Position numbers and translations under genes: made by a program. Shown here in pieces: positions 24,385 to 33,768 of a stretch of DNA of 64,000 nt. The notes beneath the pieces were generated by a model. It was not told where the DNA came from, made no database searches, and saw only the letters and a list, made by a program, of their open reading frames with translations. Numbering within the stretch: position 1 is the first letter of the stretch; the number at the start of each line of letters is the position of its first letter. This DNA comes from Glycomyces amatae (GTDB taxonomy: Bacteria; Actinomycetota; Actinomycetes; Mycobacteriales; Micromonosporaceae): assembly GCF_020991375.1 (NCBI RefSeq), contig NZ_JAJLQZ010000001.1, positions 186,001 through 250,000 of the forward strand, in the 5' to 3' direction.

Positions 24385-25212
24385 ATGATCCAACTGGCCC
24401 GGGTCCCCCGGCTGGTCGCCACTGACCTCGACGGCACCGTCGTGCGCACCGACGAGACCGTCTCCCCGCGCACCATGGCCGCGCTCAAGCGCCTGGCCGC
24501 CGCGGGCGTCATGCTCGTGGGCGCGACCGGCCGCGGGCCGCGGCTGCTCGACATGTGCCGCAACGACGTGCCCTCCGCGGACTTCCTGGTCCTGGCGCAG
24601 GGCGCGTTCGTGTACGAGTGCCGCTACGACGACACCGTCGTCCAGCTCGCCGACCGCTCCGTGGACGGCGCCGTGCTCCACGAGGCGCTGCGCCTGGTGG
24701 AGGCCGAGGTCGGGCCGCTGCGCGCCATCGCCGAGCCGGCCGACCCCGAGCGCAACCTCACCGGGGACCCCATGCCCGACTGGCCCTGGCCCGCCGTGGT
24801 CCTGGAGACCGCGCCCCGCGAGGAGGCCTTCACCGGGCCGATGGTCAAGGGCTACTTCGTGTCCGATGCGCACACCGGGCCCGAGCTGCTGGTCGCCGCG
24901 CAGGACGTGGTCGATCCGAGCCTGGTCACCGTCACCGAGTCGGGCGTGGGCATGCTCGAGGTCTGCCCGGTCGGGGTCACCAAGGCCGCCGGGATCCAGG
25001 TCGTGCTCGACAAGTTCGGCATCGAGTGGGAGGACGTGCTCGTGTTCGGGGACGCCACCAACGACCTGTCGATGATCAAGGCCGCCGGGCACTCGGTCGC
25101 GATGCCCAACGGGCACCCGTGGGTGCAGGCCGCCGCCGACGAGATCGCCCCGGCCGGCAACAACGACGACGGGGTCGCCCAGTACGTCGAGGCGCTGCTC
25201 GAGCTCCTCTAG
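24385..25212 (+). CDS. Cof-type HAD hydrolase, second of two
   Basis: The 275-residue protein has HAD motif I ATDLDGTVVRTDE, motif II VGATGRG, and GVTKAAGIQVVL followed by LVFGDATNDLSMIKAAGHSVAMPNGHP, the IIB signature. It is a diverged duplicate of the preceding gene and probably acts on a related phosphorylated metabolite. A perfect AAGGAGG ends four bases before ATG 24385, unlike its leaderless neighbour, as expected for a second cistron. It is convergent with the ABC-F gene. Confidence 0.88.
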   Translation: MIQLARVPRLVATDLDGTVVRTDETVSPRTMAALKRLAAAGVMLVGATGRGPRLLDMCRNDVPSADFLVLAQGAFVYECRYDDTVVQLADRSVDGAVLHEALRLVEAEVGPLRAIAEPADPERNLTGDPMPDWPWPAVVLETAPREEAFTGPMVKGYFVSDAHTGPELLVAAQDVVDPSLVTVTESGVGMLEVCPVGVTKAAGIQVVLDKFGIEWEDVLVFGDATNDLSMIKAAGHSVAMPNGHPWVQAAADEIAPAGNNDDGVAQYVEALLELL

Positions 25213-25271
25213 GGCGTCGCGGCGGGGCAGGCCCGCTCACCGCCGGCGCCGGGCCGCGCTCCGCGGGGTCT

Positions 25272-26915
25272 TCAGCGGACGTCCCAGACCGGTTCGTCCG
25301 CCTCCACGACCTCGCCGTCGTTGCGGAAGACCACGAAGCGGTCGAAGCCGCGGGTGAACCAGCGGTCGTGCGTCACCGCGATCACCGTGCCCTCGAACGC
25401 CTTCAGGCCCTGCTCCAGGGCCTCGGCGCTGGCCAGGTCGAGGTTGTCGGTCGGCTCGTCCAGCAGCAGGCAGGTCGCGCCCGACAGCTCCAGCATGAGC
25501 ACCATGAACCGGGCCTGCTGGCCGCCCGACAGCGTCTTGAAGTCCTGTTCGGACTGGCCGGTGAGCTCGTAGCGGTTCAGGGCGCTCATGGCCCGGGAGC
25601 GGTCCAGCGACGGCCGGTCCCGGTCGCCGTCCCACAGGATCTCGCGCAGGGTCCGCCCGTCGTACTCGGGGTGCTCGTGGGTCTGCGAGAAGTGGCCGGG
25701 CCTGACGCGCGCGCCGAGCCGGGCGGTGCCCTCGTGCCGCACCGCGTCCAGGCCCGCGTCGCCGAGGCCCGCCTCGGGGTCGGTGCCGCCGCGGGCGAGC
25801 AGGCGCAGGAAGTGGCTCTTGCCGGTCCCGTTGGCGCCCAGGACGGCCACGCGGTCGCCGTACCAGACCTCCAGGTCGAACGGGAAGGTCAGGTCCTCCA
25901 GTTCGAGCCGCTCGCAGATCACGGCGCGCCTGCCGGTGCGCCCGCCCTCGAGCCGGACGCGGATGTCCTGCTCCCGCGGCGGCGAGGGCGGCGGCCCGGC
26001 CTCCTCGAACCTCCGCAGCCGCGTCTGGGCGGCCCGGTACCGGGAGGCCATGTCCGAGTTGAACGCGGCCTTGTTCTTGTACATGAGCATCAGCTCGCGC
26101 AGCTTGTGGTGCTCCTCGTCCCAGCGGCGGCGCAGCTCCTCGAAGCGCTCGTGGCGGGCCGCGCGGGCGTCGTGCCAGGTCGCGAACCCGCCGCCGTGCG
26201 TCCAGGCGGTCCCGGCCTCGAGCGTCACGATCCGGTCGGCGGCGCTGGCGAGCACCTCGCGGTCGTGCGAGACGAACAGGATCGACTTGTCCGAGTCCCG
26301 GATCGCCTGCTCCAGTTCGCGTTTGGCGGGGACGTCGAGGAAGTTGTCGGGCTCGTCGAGCACGAGCACCTCGTCGCGGCCCTGGAGGAGCAGTTGGAGC
26401 GCGAACCGCTTCTGCTCGCCGCCCGACAGCGTCCTGAGGGGACGGTCCTTCGCCGCTTCCCACGGCAGGCCGAGGATCCGCACCGACACGGTGTCGCACA
26501 GGACGTCGAACTCGTAGCCGCCGAGCTCGCCCCAGTCGGCCAGGGCCTGGGCGTAGTCGAGCTGGGTGCCGGTCGAGTCGTCCTCGCCCATGAGCCGCTC
26601 GGCGGCCGCGAAGCGCTCGCCGGCGATCCGCAGCTGGGGCGGGGCCAGCGACAGCGCCAGGTCCCGCAGGGGCCGCAGGCCCTCCCGCATCCCCACGAGC
26701 TGGCGCATGACGCCTAGGCCGCCGGCGTGCGCGACGGTGCCCGCCTCGGGCGAGAGGGCCCCGGTGACGATGTTGAGCAGCGTGGTCTTGCCCGTGCCGT
26801 TGGCGCCGATGAGCGCGACCTTGGCGCCTTCGCCGACGCGGAAGGACACGTCGTCGAACAGCGTCCTCCCGTCGCCGAGGACGTAGCGCACGCCGGAGAG
26901 GTCCACGAATCCCAT
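25272..26915 (-). CDS. ABC-F family ATPase
   Basis: The 547-residue soluble protein has two ABC cassettes and no membrane segment. Walker A motifs are GANGTGKTTL and GANGTGKSHF, signatures LSGGEQKRFAL and LSGGQQARFMV, and Walker B motifs LDEPDNFLD and LDEPTDNLD. An Arg/Glu-rich linker (about 250-310) separates them. ABC-F proteins bind the ribosomal E site and either act as translation factors or protect ribosomes from antibiotics; which applies here is unclear. ATG 26915 is chosen because the ATPase fold begins within a few residues; the upstream 23 codons look spurious. Confidence 0.9.
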   Translation of the reverse strand: MGFVDLSGVRYVLGDGRTLFDDVSFRVGEGAKVALIGANGTGKTTLLNIVTGALSPEAGTVAHAGGLGVMRQLVGMREGLRPLRDLALSLAPPQLRIAGERFAAAERLMGEDDSTGTQLDYAQALADWGELGGYEFDVLCDTVSVRILGLPWEAAKDRPLRTLSGGEQKRFALQLLLQGRDEVLVLDEPDNFLDVPAKRELEQAIRDSDKSILFVSHDREVLASAADRIVTLEAGTAWTHGGGFATWHDARAARHERFEELRRRWDEEHHKLRELMLMYKNKAAFNSDMASRYRAAQTRLRRFEEAGPPPSPPREQDIRVRLEGGRTGRRAVICERLELEDLTFPFDLEVWYGDRVAVLGANGTGKSHFLRLLARGGTDPEAGLGDAGLDAVRHEGTARLGARVRPGHFSQTHEHPEYDGRTLREILWDGDRDRPSLDRSRAMSALNRYELTGQSEQDFKTLSGGQQARFMVLMLELSGATCLLLDEPTDNLDLASAEALEQGLKAFEGTVIAVTHDRWFTRGFDRFVVFRNDGEVVEADEPVWDVR

Positions 26916-26988
26916 GCCCTGATTGTCGGCAGCGCGCCGCGCCCGCGTCAAAGCCATTTGCGCCTTGGCCGTGCTGGGGGCCACTGTT

Positions 26989-26994
26989 TACGCT
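26989..26994 (+). promoter_or_regulatory. -10 box of the small membrane-protein gene (leaderless)
   Basis: TACGCT ends six bases before the ATG at 27001. Confidence 0.55.
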
Positions 26995-27000
26995 GGACAC

Positions 27001-27156
27001 ATGAACCACACCCCTGACCCGGACGGATCGGAGCGGCCCCGCAAGGGCTTCTGGAGGCGCCTCTCGCCGCGAGGCTGGGCCGAGCTGGCCATCTACGTGT
27101 TCTTCGGCCTCATCGCCCTGCTGGCGGCGGTCGGCTGGCTCCTGGCGCGCCTGTGA
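27001..27156 (+). CDS. Small single-pass membrane protein, 51 aa
   Basis: This tiny protein has a polar N-terminal half with a basic patch (RPRKGFWRRLSPRGW) and one membrane helix (about residues 29-49) at the C-terminus, giving a tail-anchored, N-in topology. The ATG follows TACGCT by six bases, which supports it being a real leaderless gene. It is divergent from the ABC-F gene, with 85 bases between the starts. Function unknown. Confidence 0.7.
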   Translation: MNHTPDPDGSERPRKGFWRRLSPRGWAELAIYVFFGLIALLAAVGWLLARL

Positions 27157-27193
27157 CCCCGCCGGAGCGGCGCCGGACGGCCCCCCGCGGCCG

Positions 27194-27844
27194 TCACTCC
27201 AGGCCGAGGAACGCGGCCACGTGGGCGGCGGCCAGGCGGTCCATCGCCGCGTAGTGCGCTTCGCGGGCCGCGCCGGTGAGGGCCTCGCCCTTGGTGAAGT
27301 TCCCGTGCTCGTCGACGTGCTGCGGTTCGCCCTCGACGTCGTAGAGGACCTTCACGGCCGCCTCGCCGATCCCGTTGTAGTGGGAGATCCCCTCGCGCAG
27401 CACGCGGTCGAGGGTCTCGTCCATCCAGGCGGTGAAGTCGTCGTCCGGCGAGGCCCCGGCCAGGCCCAGCCACAGCATCCGCTTGCCCGCGAGGCGCGGG
27501 CGGCTGCGGCCGTAGCCGAAGCCGTAGTTCCACACCCGGTCGACCCATCCCTTCAGGAGCGCCGGGGGGCTGTTCCAGTAGACGGGGAAGACCGGGACGA
27601 TCACGTCCGCGGCCAGGACGCGCTCCATGTGCGCCCGGACCTCCGGCGAGTAGGCCTTGTCGCGGTCGTTCCAGTCGGGCTGGTCGGCGGTGGTCATGCG
27701 CGGGTCGAAGCCCTCGGCCCGCAGGTCGAGCAGGTCGATCTCGTACCCGGCCTCCTTGAGTCGCGCGGCGACCACGTCGCCGATGTGGACGGTGAGGGAG
27801 TCGGGGCGGTGGTGCGAGACGACGACGAGCGCGGTGGGCGCCAT
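27194..27844 (-). CDS. Flavodoxin-fold NAD(P)H oxidoreductase
   Basis: The 216-residue protein opens with ALVVVSHHRPDSLTVHIGD, a variant of the flavodoxin-fold phosphate loop, and contains VFPVYWNSPPALLKGWVDRVWNYGFGYG, the signature of the quinone reductase/MdaB/KefF family. It probably reduces quinones or other electrophiles with FMN or FAD and NAD(P)H in the cytoplasm. GAGGAGG precedes the ATG. It is divergent from an AraC-type regulator whose GTG lies 106 bases away, so the regulator probably controls it. Confidence 0.88.
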   Translation of the reverse strand: MAPTALVVVSHHRPDSLTVHIGDVVAARLKEAGYEIDLLDLRAEGFDPRMTTADQPDWNDRDKAYSPEVRAHMERVLAADVIVPVFPVYWNSPPALLKGWVDRVWNYGFGYGRSRPRLAGKRMLWLGLAGASPDDDFTAWMDETLDRVLREGISHYNGIGEAAVKVLYDVEGEPQHVDEHGNFTKGEALTGAAREAHYAAMDRLAAAHVAAFLGLE

Positions 27845-27938
27845 GGGATCCTCCTCGGTTGCGGTGCGTTGCCACCAGTACAGCCGCGAAAACGTGGACG
27901 AACGATGTCCGTGGCACTCGACTCTATGCGCGATCGTC

Positions 27939-27944
27939 TACGAT
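27939..27944 (+). promoter_or_regulatory. -10 box of the AraC-type gene (leaderless)
   Basis: TACGAT ends six bases before the GTG at 27951, within the divergent promoter region shared with the oxidoreductase gene. Confidence 0.55.
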
Positions 27945-27950
27945 GGGCGT

Positions 27951-28886
27951 GTGGACCCCCTCAGTGAACTCCTCAACGGCATCCGCGCCGAGGGCGCGCT
28001 CCTGGGCGACGCGATCCTCAGGGCCCCCTGGGTGGTCCGCTTCGACGACCGGGCCCCGCTCACGATGGTCACCGCCACCCGCGGCGGCGGCGTCCTCCTG
28101 CTCCCCGGCGGCCGCGAAGTCCCCGTCCGGGCCGGGCAGACCGCGGTGGTCCGCTCCAGCGAGCCGTTCCGCATGGCCGACGAGGCCGCCTCCGTGGAGC
28201 GCCCGCACCTCGACTACTGGCTCACCTGCTTCGACCCCGAGACCTGCGTCGAAGGCGAGTCGTCCGCCCCCGGCGGCGACGGCGCGCCGACCTCCCTGTT
28301 CGTGGGCGCCTACCGGGCCCCGGGGCGGCGCCACGAGCGGCTCCTGCGCGCCCTCCCGCCCGTCCTGGTCGTCGACGACGACGCCGACCTCTGCGTCATG
28401 CTCGACGCCAGCGCCCGCGACATCGCCGAGCGCAAACCCGGCACGCAGGCCTACATCGACCGGCTCTTCGACTGGGGCCTGGTGTGCACGCTGCGCACCT
28501 GGTTCGACCGGCAGGGCGGGCGCGCCCCCGCCTGGTACCGCGGCTTCGCCGACCCGGTCGCCGGGCCCGCCCTGGAGGCCATCCACACCCGGCCCGCGAA
28601 CCCCTGGACCGTCGCGGGCCTCGCGAGCGAGGCCGGGGTCTCCCGGGCGCTGCTCGCCAAGCGCTTCAACGAGATCATGGGCGAGCCGCCGCTGACGTAC
28701 CTCACCGAGTGGCGCATGGCGCTCGCCGAGGAGCTGCTCGCCGACCCCGACCGCACCGTGGCCCAGGTGGCCCGCACCGTCGGCTACGCCGACCAGTTCG
28801 GCTTCAGCAACGCCTTCAAACGCCGGAAGGGCCTGAGCCCCAGCGAGTTCCGCAACGCCCTGCGCCCGGCCGCGGCGGTCGTCTGA
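27951..28886 (+). CDS. AraC-family regulator with cupin sensor domain
   Basis: The 311-residue protein has an N-terminal cupin-type sensor domain (Cupin_6/AraC-binding; about residues 1-190, starting DPLSELLNGIRAEGALLGD) and a C-terminal AraC DNA-binding domain with two helix-turn-helices: WTVAGLASEAGVSRALLAKRF and VAQVARTVGYADQFGFSNAFKR, ending in GLSPSEFR. Proteins of this layout often control an adjacent oxidoreductase, and this one is divergent from the flavodoxin-fold enzyme. The GTG start is set by TACGAT six bases upstream. Confidence 0.9.
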   Translation: MDPLSELLNGIRAEGALLGDAILRAPWVVRFDDRAPLTMVTATRGGGVLLLPGGREVPVRAGQTAVVRSSEPFRMADEAASVERPHLDYWLTCFDPETCVEGESSAPGGDGAPTSLFVGAYRAPGRRHERLLRALPPVLVVDDDADLCVMLDASARDIAERKPGTQAYIDRLFDWGLVCTLRTWFDRQGGRAPAWYRGFADPVAGPALEAIHTRPANPWTVAGLASEAGVSRALLAKRFNEIMGEPPLTYLTEWRMALAEELLADPDRTVAQVARTVGYADQFGFSNAFKRRKGLSPSEFRNALRPAAAVV

Positions 28887-28965
28887 CCGGTGCGCGGCAC
28901 GCGTGCCGCCTCTCGCGGCGCGGGGTGCCGCGGGCGGGCGCGTCGCGCCGTCGGAGCGCTCCCGT

Positions 28966-29892
28966 TCAGCGGTCGGTGCGCATCCACCAGTGGGCGCCCA
29001 GGCCCTCCGGGTCCATGAGCCTGGCGACGGCGCCGGACCGCGCCAGCGCCACCGCGTACGCGGTCGGGTCCTCGTAGGCCAGCGCCATCGGCGGGTGCGC
29101 GGCGCTCGCGCCCAGCGCCAGCAGGGACGCCCGCTGGGTCGCCACATGGTCGGCGCCGACGGCGTCCACCGCGACGTGCGCGGTGATGTCGCAGGAGCCG
29201 TCCGGCACCGGATCGGTCCTGCGGCCGTCCTTGAACGCGCTGATCGTCCCGCCTCCCGGCCGGTCCCCGCGCCGGTGGCCGTAGTCGACCGCCAGGACCG
29301 TGCCGCGCGCCAGCCGCCCGGCCAGGTCCCGCCATGCCGCGTCCCGCGGGCGGCCGATCTCCGCCCGCTCCCCGGGGCGGCGGATCGGCCACCACTCGGC
29401 CAGCCACTTCGCGTCCTCGTCGGCCACGGCCCCGCCCGGGCGCGTCCGGCCCTCGCGGTCGACCTCCTCGTAGCGCACGCGCCCGGACCCGTCCACGACC
29501 GCCGCCTCGCACGGCACGTTGTCGAGCAGCTCGCAGGCGATGAGCAGGCCCTCGACGGACTCGGGCGGGTCCTCGCGCCACTCGACCCGCTCGGGCAGGC
29601 CCCGCGGCCGGGGCCGCAGCTCGACCGCGACCAGCCGCACGCGTTCGTCGAGCAGCCCCGCCAGGTGCGCGAGGAGGTCGCCGCCGCCCGCGCCCACGTC
29701 GACCACCGCGAACGACTCGGGGCGGCCGAGGCGCCCGTCCACCTCCTCGGCCAGCCGCGCGATCGACTCGGCGAACGCCGGGGTCTGCGCACTGGTCGCG
29801 AAGTGGTGGCTCGGCACCTCGCGGCGGTAGAACCCGCCCGGCCCGTACAGGGCCCGCTCCATCGCCGTCCGCCACGGCTCGAACCCGGTCAT
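28966..29892 (-). CDS. MidA/NDUFAF7-like SAM-dependent methyltransferase
   Basis: The 308-residue protein shows the DUF185/NDUFAF7 pattern: MERALYGPGGFY near the start, then HFATSAQTPAFAESIA, the SAM-binding motif VVDVGAGGGDLLAHL, LIACELLDNVPCE and VLAVDYGHRR. The mitochondrial member methylates an arginine of a complex I subunit; the bacterial target is unknown, though NADH dehydrogenase is a reasonable guess. ATG 29892 follows TAGGGT by seven bases. It is divergent from the cofactor cluster. Confidence 0.88.
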   Translation of the reverse strand: MTGFEPWRTAMERALYGPGGFYRREVPSHHFATSAQTPAFAESIARLAEEVDGRLGRPESFAVVDVGAGGGDLLAHLAGLLDERVRLVAVELRPRPRGLPERVEWREDPPESVEGLLIACELLDNVPCEAAVVDGSGRVRYEEVDREGRTRPGGAVADEDAKWLAEWWPIRRPGERAEIGRPRDAAWRDLAGRLARGTVLAVDYGHRRGDRPGGGTISAFKDGRRTDPVPDGSCDITAHVAVDAVGADHVATQRASLLALGASAAHPPMALAYEDPTAYAVALARSGAVARLMDPEGLGAHWWMRTDR

Positions 29893-29899
29893 GCGACCG

Positions 29900-29905
29900 A
29901 CCCTA
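29900..29905 (-). promoter_or_regulatory. -10 box of the MidA-like gene (leaderless)
   Basis: TAGGGT ends seven bases before the ATG at 29892. Confidence 0.55.
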
Positions 29906-30019
29906 GACGGTGAGTGAGAATCACCACTCGGAGCCTCCCGGGCTGGCCCGCGCGAGCGGACGACGCACAATTGACCCGTAAGCAACGACCGGTACCTCCA
30001 GAAGGACTGGATCAGCAAC

Positions 30020-30919
30020 ATGGATCAGCAGCGCAGCGGCGCGTCGCCCCGGCCCGCCTCCCGCCTCGCCGTGGGCGTCGTCTCCGCGGGCAGGGTCGGC
30101 TCCATCGTCGGCGCCGCGCTCACCCGCGCCGGCCACCGGGTGGTGGCCGCCGCCGCCGTCTCCGACGCCTCCCGCGCCCGCGCCGCCCGCCACCTCCCCG
30201 GCGCCGAGATCCTCCCGCCGCCCGACGTCGCGGCCGCCGCCGACCTCGTCCTCGTCGCCGTCCCCGACGACGCCATAGCGGCCCTGGCGGCCTCGCTGCC
30301 GGCCCGGCCCGGGCAGATCTGGGTCCACACCTCCGGCGCGCTCGGCGCCGACGTCCTGCGCCCGGCCCGCGACGCCGGGGCGCTGACGATCGCCCTGGCC
30401 CCCGCCATGACCTTCACCGGCCGCGACGAGGACCTCGAGCGCCTCGCCGGGATCTCCTGGGCCGTCACCGGCGAGGCCGAGGCCCGCTTCGTCGGCGAGG
30501 CCCTCGCCCTGGAGATGGGCGGGGAGCCCGAGCACGTCGACGAGGCCGACCGGGCCCGCTACCACGCCGCGCTCGTCTACGCCGCCAACCACTTGATGAC
30601 CCTCGTCAACGACGCGGCCGACCAGCTGCGCGCCATCGGCGTCGCCAACCCCGAGCGGCTCATGTCGCCGCTGGTGTCGGCCTCGCTCGACAACGCCCTG
30701 CGCCACGGCGACGCCGCCCTCACCGGCCCGGTCTCGCGCGGCGACGCCGGCACCGTCGCCCGGCACCTCGACGCCCTGGCGGGCACCGGCATCGCCGACA
30801 CCTACCGGTCGATGGCCCGGCGCACCGCCGAACGCGCCCTCGACGCCGGCCGCCTCAAGAGCGCCGACGCCGAAGGCCTGCTCGACGTCCTCGCACGCCC
30901 CTCGGAGGAAGAACGATGA
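30020..30919 (+). CDS. Rossmann-fold DUF2520 protein
   Basis: The 299-residue protein has an N-terminal NAD(P)-binding fold ([22 protein letters not shown], then [15 protein letters not shown]) and a helical C-terminal DUF2520 domain ([21 protein letters not shown]). It resembles 6-phosphogluconate/ketopantoate-type dehydrogenases. In many actinobacteria it directly precedes panC, as here, with a four-base overlap, which suggests a step in pantothenate synthesis; a ketopantoate reductase role is possible but unproven. It heads the operon. The Shine-Dalgarno candidate (AGAAGGA) is unusually far, 13 bases before the ATG. Confidence 0.88.
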   Translation: MDQQRSGASPRPASRLAVGVVSAGRVGSIVGAALTRAGHRVVAAAAVSDASRARAARHLPGAEILPPPDVAAAADLVLVAVPDDAIAALAASLPARPGQIWVHTSGALGADVLRPARDAGALTIALAPAMTFTGRDEDLERLAGISWAVTGEAEARFVGEALALEMGGEPEHVDEADRARYHAALVYAANHLMTLVNDAADQLRAIGVANPERLMSPLVSASLDNALRHGDAALTGPVSRGDAGTVARHLDALAGTGIADTYRSMARRTAERALDAGRLKSADAEGLLDVLARPSEEER

Positions 30920-31800
30920 CCCCCACGCCGTCCGCGGCACCGGAGCGGCCGATCCGCCGCGTCCGCCTCGTCCACACCAAGGCCGACCTCGCGAAGGCCC
31001 GCGCGGGCCTGCCCGGCCGCGTCGCCGTGGTGCCCACCATGGGCGCCCTCCACGACGGCCACCGCGCGAACTTCCGGCGCGCCCGGGAGGCCGCCGACGC
31101 GGTCGTCGCCACCGTGTTCGTCAACCCGCTCCAGTTCCGCCCGAACGAGGACCTCGACCGGTACCCGCGGACCCTCGACGCCGACCTCGCGATGTGCGAG
31201 GAGGAGGGCGTCGACCTGGTGTTCGCGCCGAGCGTCGCCGAGATGTACCCCGACGGGCGCGAGGGCCTCACCGCGGTCCACGCCGGGCCCGGCGGCGAGA
31301 TCCTCGAAGGGGCCTCCCGGCCCGGGTTCTTCACCGGCGTGCTCACCGTCGTCGCGAAGCTCTTCCACCTGACGCGGCCCGACGCGGCCTGCTTCGGCGA
31401 GAAGGACTTCCAGCAGCTGGCGATGGTCCGCCGCATGGTCCGCGACCTCGACATGGGCGTCGAGGTCATCGGCGTCCCCACCGTCCGGGAAGGCGACGGC
31501 CTGGCCCGCTCCAGCCGCAACGTGTTCCTGTCCGCGGCCGAGCGCGCCGCCGCCCTCGCCATCCCCCGCGCCATCGGGGCCGCCCAGGCCTCGCCCGACC
31601 CGCTCGCCGCCGCCCGGCAGACCCTGGAGGCCGAGCCCGGCCTGGCCGTCGACTACGTCGCCGTCCGGGCGAACGACCTCGGCGAGGCCCCCGCACAGGG
31701 GCCCGCGAGGCTGCTCATCGCCGCGAAGGCGGGCACGACTCGCCTGATCGACAACGCCCCCGTTGTCGTGGGACACACCGCCATAGGAGACGCCCGATGA
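30916..31800 (+). CDS. panC: Pantothenate synthetase
   Basis: The 294-residue enzyme joins pantoate and beta-alanine with ATP. It shows [12 protein letters not shown] (the HIGH-like nucleotide motif), [51 protein letters not shown] and [11 protein letters not shown] (KMSKS-like). ATG 30916 overlaps the DUF2520 stop; GGAGGAA lies upstream. It overlaps panD by four bases, so both halves of pantothenate assembly are coupled. Confidence 0.96.
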   Translation: MTPTPSAAPERPIRRVRLVHTKADLAKARAGLPGRVAVVPTMGALHDGHRANFRRAREAADAVVATVFVNPLQFRPNEDLDRYPRTLDADLAMCEEEGVDLVFAPSVAEMYPDGREGLTAVHAGPGGEILEGASRPGFFTGVLTVVAKLFHLTRPDAACFGEKDFQQLAMVRRMVRDLDMGVEVIGVPTVREGDGLARSSRNVFLSAAERAAALAIPRAIGAAQASPDPLAAARQTLEAEPGLAVDYVAVRANDLGEAPAQGPARLLIAAKAGTTRLIDNAPVVVGHTAIGDAR

Positions 31801-32219
31801 TCCGGACCATGTTCAAGTCCAAGATCCACCGCGCCACCGTCACCCAGGCCGACCTCCACTACGTCGGCTCCGTGACCGTCGACGCCGACCTGCTCGACGC
31901 CGCCGACATCCTCGACGGCGAGCTCGTCGCGATCGTCGACATCACCAACGGTGCCCGCCTGGAGACGTACACGATCGCCGGCGAGCGCGGCTCGGGCGTC
32001 ATCGGCATCAACGGCGCCGCCGCCCGCCTCGTCCAACCCGGCGATCTGGTGATCCTCATCTCATACGCGCAGATGGAGGACGCCGAGGCGCGCGCCTTCA
32101 CCCCCACCGTCGTCCACGTGAACGAGCGCAACGAGATCATCGAGGTCAACGCCGACAAGGCGCACCCCGCGCCGGGCACCGCGGGCAACGTGGTGGCATC
32201 GCCACTAGCCGAGCGGTAA
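31797..32219 (+). CDS. panD: Aspartate 1-decarboxylase
   Basis: The 140-residue proenzyme makes beta-alanine for PanC. The self-processing Gly-Ser lies in HYVGSVTVD (residues 24-25), giving the pyruvoyl group. [16 protein letters not shown] at the start and [22 protein letters not shown] later are family signatures. It overlaps panC (ATGA, 31797-31800). Its TAA stop is part of a possible -10 box (TAAGTT, 32217-32222) for the next gene. Confidence 0.96.
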   Translation: MIRTMFKSKIHRATVTQADLHYVGSVTVDADLLDAADILDGELVAIVDITNGARLETYTIAGERGSGVIGINGAAARLVQPGDLVILISYAQMEDAEARAFTPTVVHVNERNEIIEVNADKAHPAPGTAGNVVASPLAER

Positions 32220-32230
32220 GTTACAGACTC

Positions 32231-33715
32231 ATGAGCGAAAAACCCAAGAACGAGACCGCCGACAAAGCGACCGACGAGGCGAAGAAGGCCGACAAGCCCG
32301 CACCCGCCGACGACCTCAAGACCACCCGCCACACCCTCGGCGACCTCGCGTACACCGCCACCACCGGGCGCGTCGTGCTGCACGAGGAGGTCACCGAGGA
32401 CGACAAGTTCAACGGCCGCCAGCCCAAGGCCGAGGTCTCGATCACCTGGTACACCCTCGACGACGCCGACGTCACCGAGCGCCCCGTGACCTTCGCGTTC
32501 AACGGCGGCCCCGGATCCTCCTCGATCTGGCTGCACATGGGCCTGCTCGGCCCGCGCCGCGTCGACTCCGGCGACGCCGGGAACCTCACCCCGCCCCCGT
32601 TCGGCCTCCTCGACAACGAGGAGTCCCTCCTGCGCCACACCGACCTGGTCTTCATCGACCCGATCTCCACCGGCTACTCCCGCGCCGTCGAGGGCGGCAA
32701 CCCCCGCGACTACCACGGCTTCAGCAAGGACATCGAGTCCGTCAGCGAGATCATCCGGCTGTGGACGACCCGCAACAACCGCTGGCTCTCCCCGAAGTTC
32801 CTCATCGGCGAGTCCTACGGCGGCACCCGCGGCGCGGGCATCGCCGAGTACCTCCAGACCCGGTTCGGCATGGCCCTCAACGGCGTCATGTTCATCGCCC
32901 CGGCGTTCAACATGGAGACGCTGTACCACACCTCCCGCTCGGAGCTGCCCGACCCGCTGTTCCTGCCGACGTACGCGGCCACCGCGCACTACCACGGCCT
33001 GCACGAGGGCCGCACCCTCGAGGAGGTCGTCGAGGAGGCCCGCGCCTACGCCGACGAGTTCCGCGCCGTCCTCGCCAAGGGCCAGAACCTGGCCCCCGAG
33101 GAGCGCGCCGCCGCGGTCGCCAAGGTCGCGTCGCTCGCGGGCGTCGGCGAGGACTACGTCGACCGCGCCAACCTGCGCCTGGAGCACACCCGCTACTACG
33201 CGGAGCTGCTGCGCCACAAGCGCCTCGTCACCGGCCGCCTGGACACGCGCTTCACCGGCCCGGCCGACCACTACACGCACGAGCAGATGCCGTACGACCC
33301 GTTCCTGACCGGCACCGACGGCCCCTACACCGCCGCGCTCCAGTACTACCTGCGCTCCGAGCTCGAGTACGAGAACGACCACGTGTACGAGCGGCTGTCG
33401 CGCGCGGTCCACCCGTGGTCCTACAAGGAGTTCGAGGGCGAGGCCGTCGACGTCATCGGCAAGCTCGGCAACGTCATGCGCCTCAACCCATTCCTCCAGG
33501 TCCACATCGCGATGGGCCGCTACGACGGCGGCGTCCCGATCGAGGCGATCGAGTACACGCTCGACCACCTCGAGATCCCCCTCGCGGCCCGCGAGCGGAT
33601 CGAGACGAAGTCCTACCCGGCCGGGCACATGATGTACGTGCACGAGGAGTCGCGGGTCCGCCAGTCCGCCGACCTCGCCGAGTTCGTGCAGCGGGCCTCG
33701 AGCCGCGAGCGGTGA
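32231..33715 (+). CDS. Serine carboxypeptidase-like S10 peptidase
   Basis: The 494-residue protein shows the S10 alpha/beta-hydrolase signature: FNGGPGSSSIWLHMGLLGP (oxyanion region), GESYGGTRG (nucleophile Ser near 195), MGRYDGGVP (Asp near 430) and PAGHMMY (His near 467). It is related to the bacterial S10 group annotated as carboxypeptidases. There is no signal peptide; the first 30 residues are Lys/Glu/Asp-rich, so it probably acts in the cytoplasm. It sits inside the pan-nad cluster, but a biosynthetic role is not evident. A long hairpin follows. Confidence 0.88.
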   Translation: MSEKPKNETADKATDEAKKADKPAPADDLKTTRHTLGDLAYTATTGRVVLHEEVTEDDKFNGRQPKAEVSITWYTLDDADVTERPVTFAFNGGPGSSSIWLHMGLLGPRRVDSGDAGNLTPPPFGLLDNEESLLRHTDLVFIDPISTGYSRAVEGGNPRDYHGFSKDIESVSEIIRLWTTRNNRWLSPKFLIGESYGGTRGAGIAEYLQTRFGMALNGVMFIAPAFNMETLYHTSRSELPDPLFLPTYAATAHYHGLHEGRTLEEVVEEARAYADEFRAVLAKGQNLAPEERAAAVAKVASLAGVGEDYVDRANLRLEHTRYYAELLRHKRLVTGRLDTRFTGPADHYTHEQMPYDPFLTGTDGPYTAALQYYLRSELEYENDHVYERLSRAVHPWSYKEFEGEAVDVIGKLGNVMRLNPFLQVHIAMGRYDGGVPIEAIEYTLDHLEIPLAARERIETKSYPAGHMMYVHEESRVRQSADLAEFVQRASSRER

Positions 33716-33720
33716 TCCGC

Positions 33721-33768
33721 TCGGCGGCCCGCCGGACCCGGACGCGTCCAGGTCCGGCGGGCCGCCGA
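33721..33768. terminator. Hairpin terminator after the S10 peptidase gene
   Basis: A perfect 18-bp stem (33721-33738 with 33751-33768) around a 12-base loop, beginning five bases after the stop codon. Confidence 0.8.
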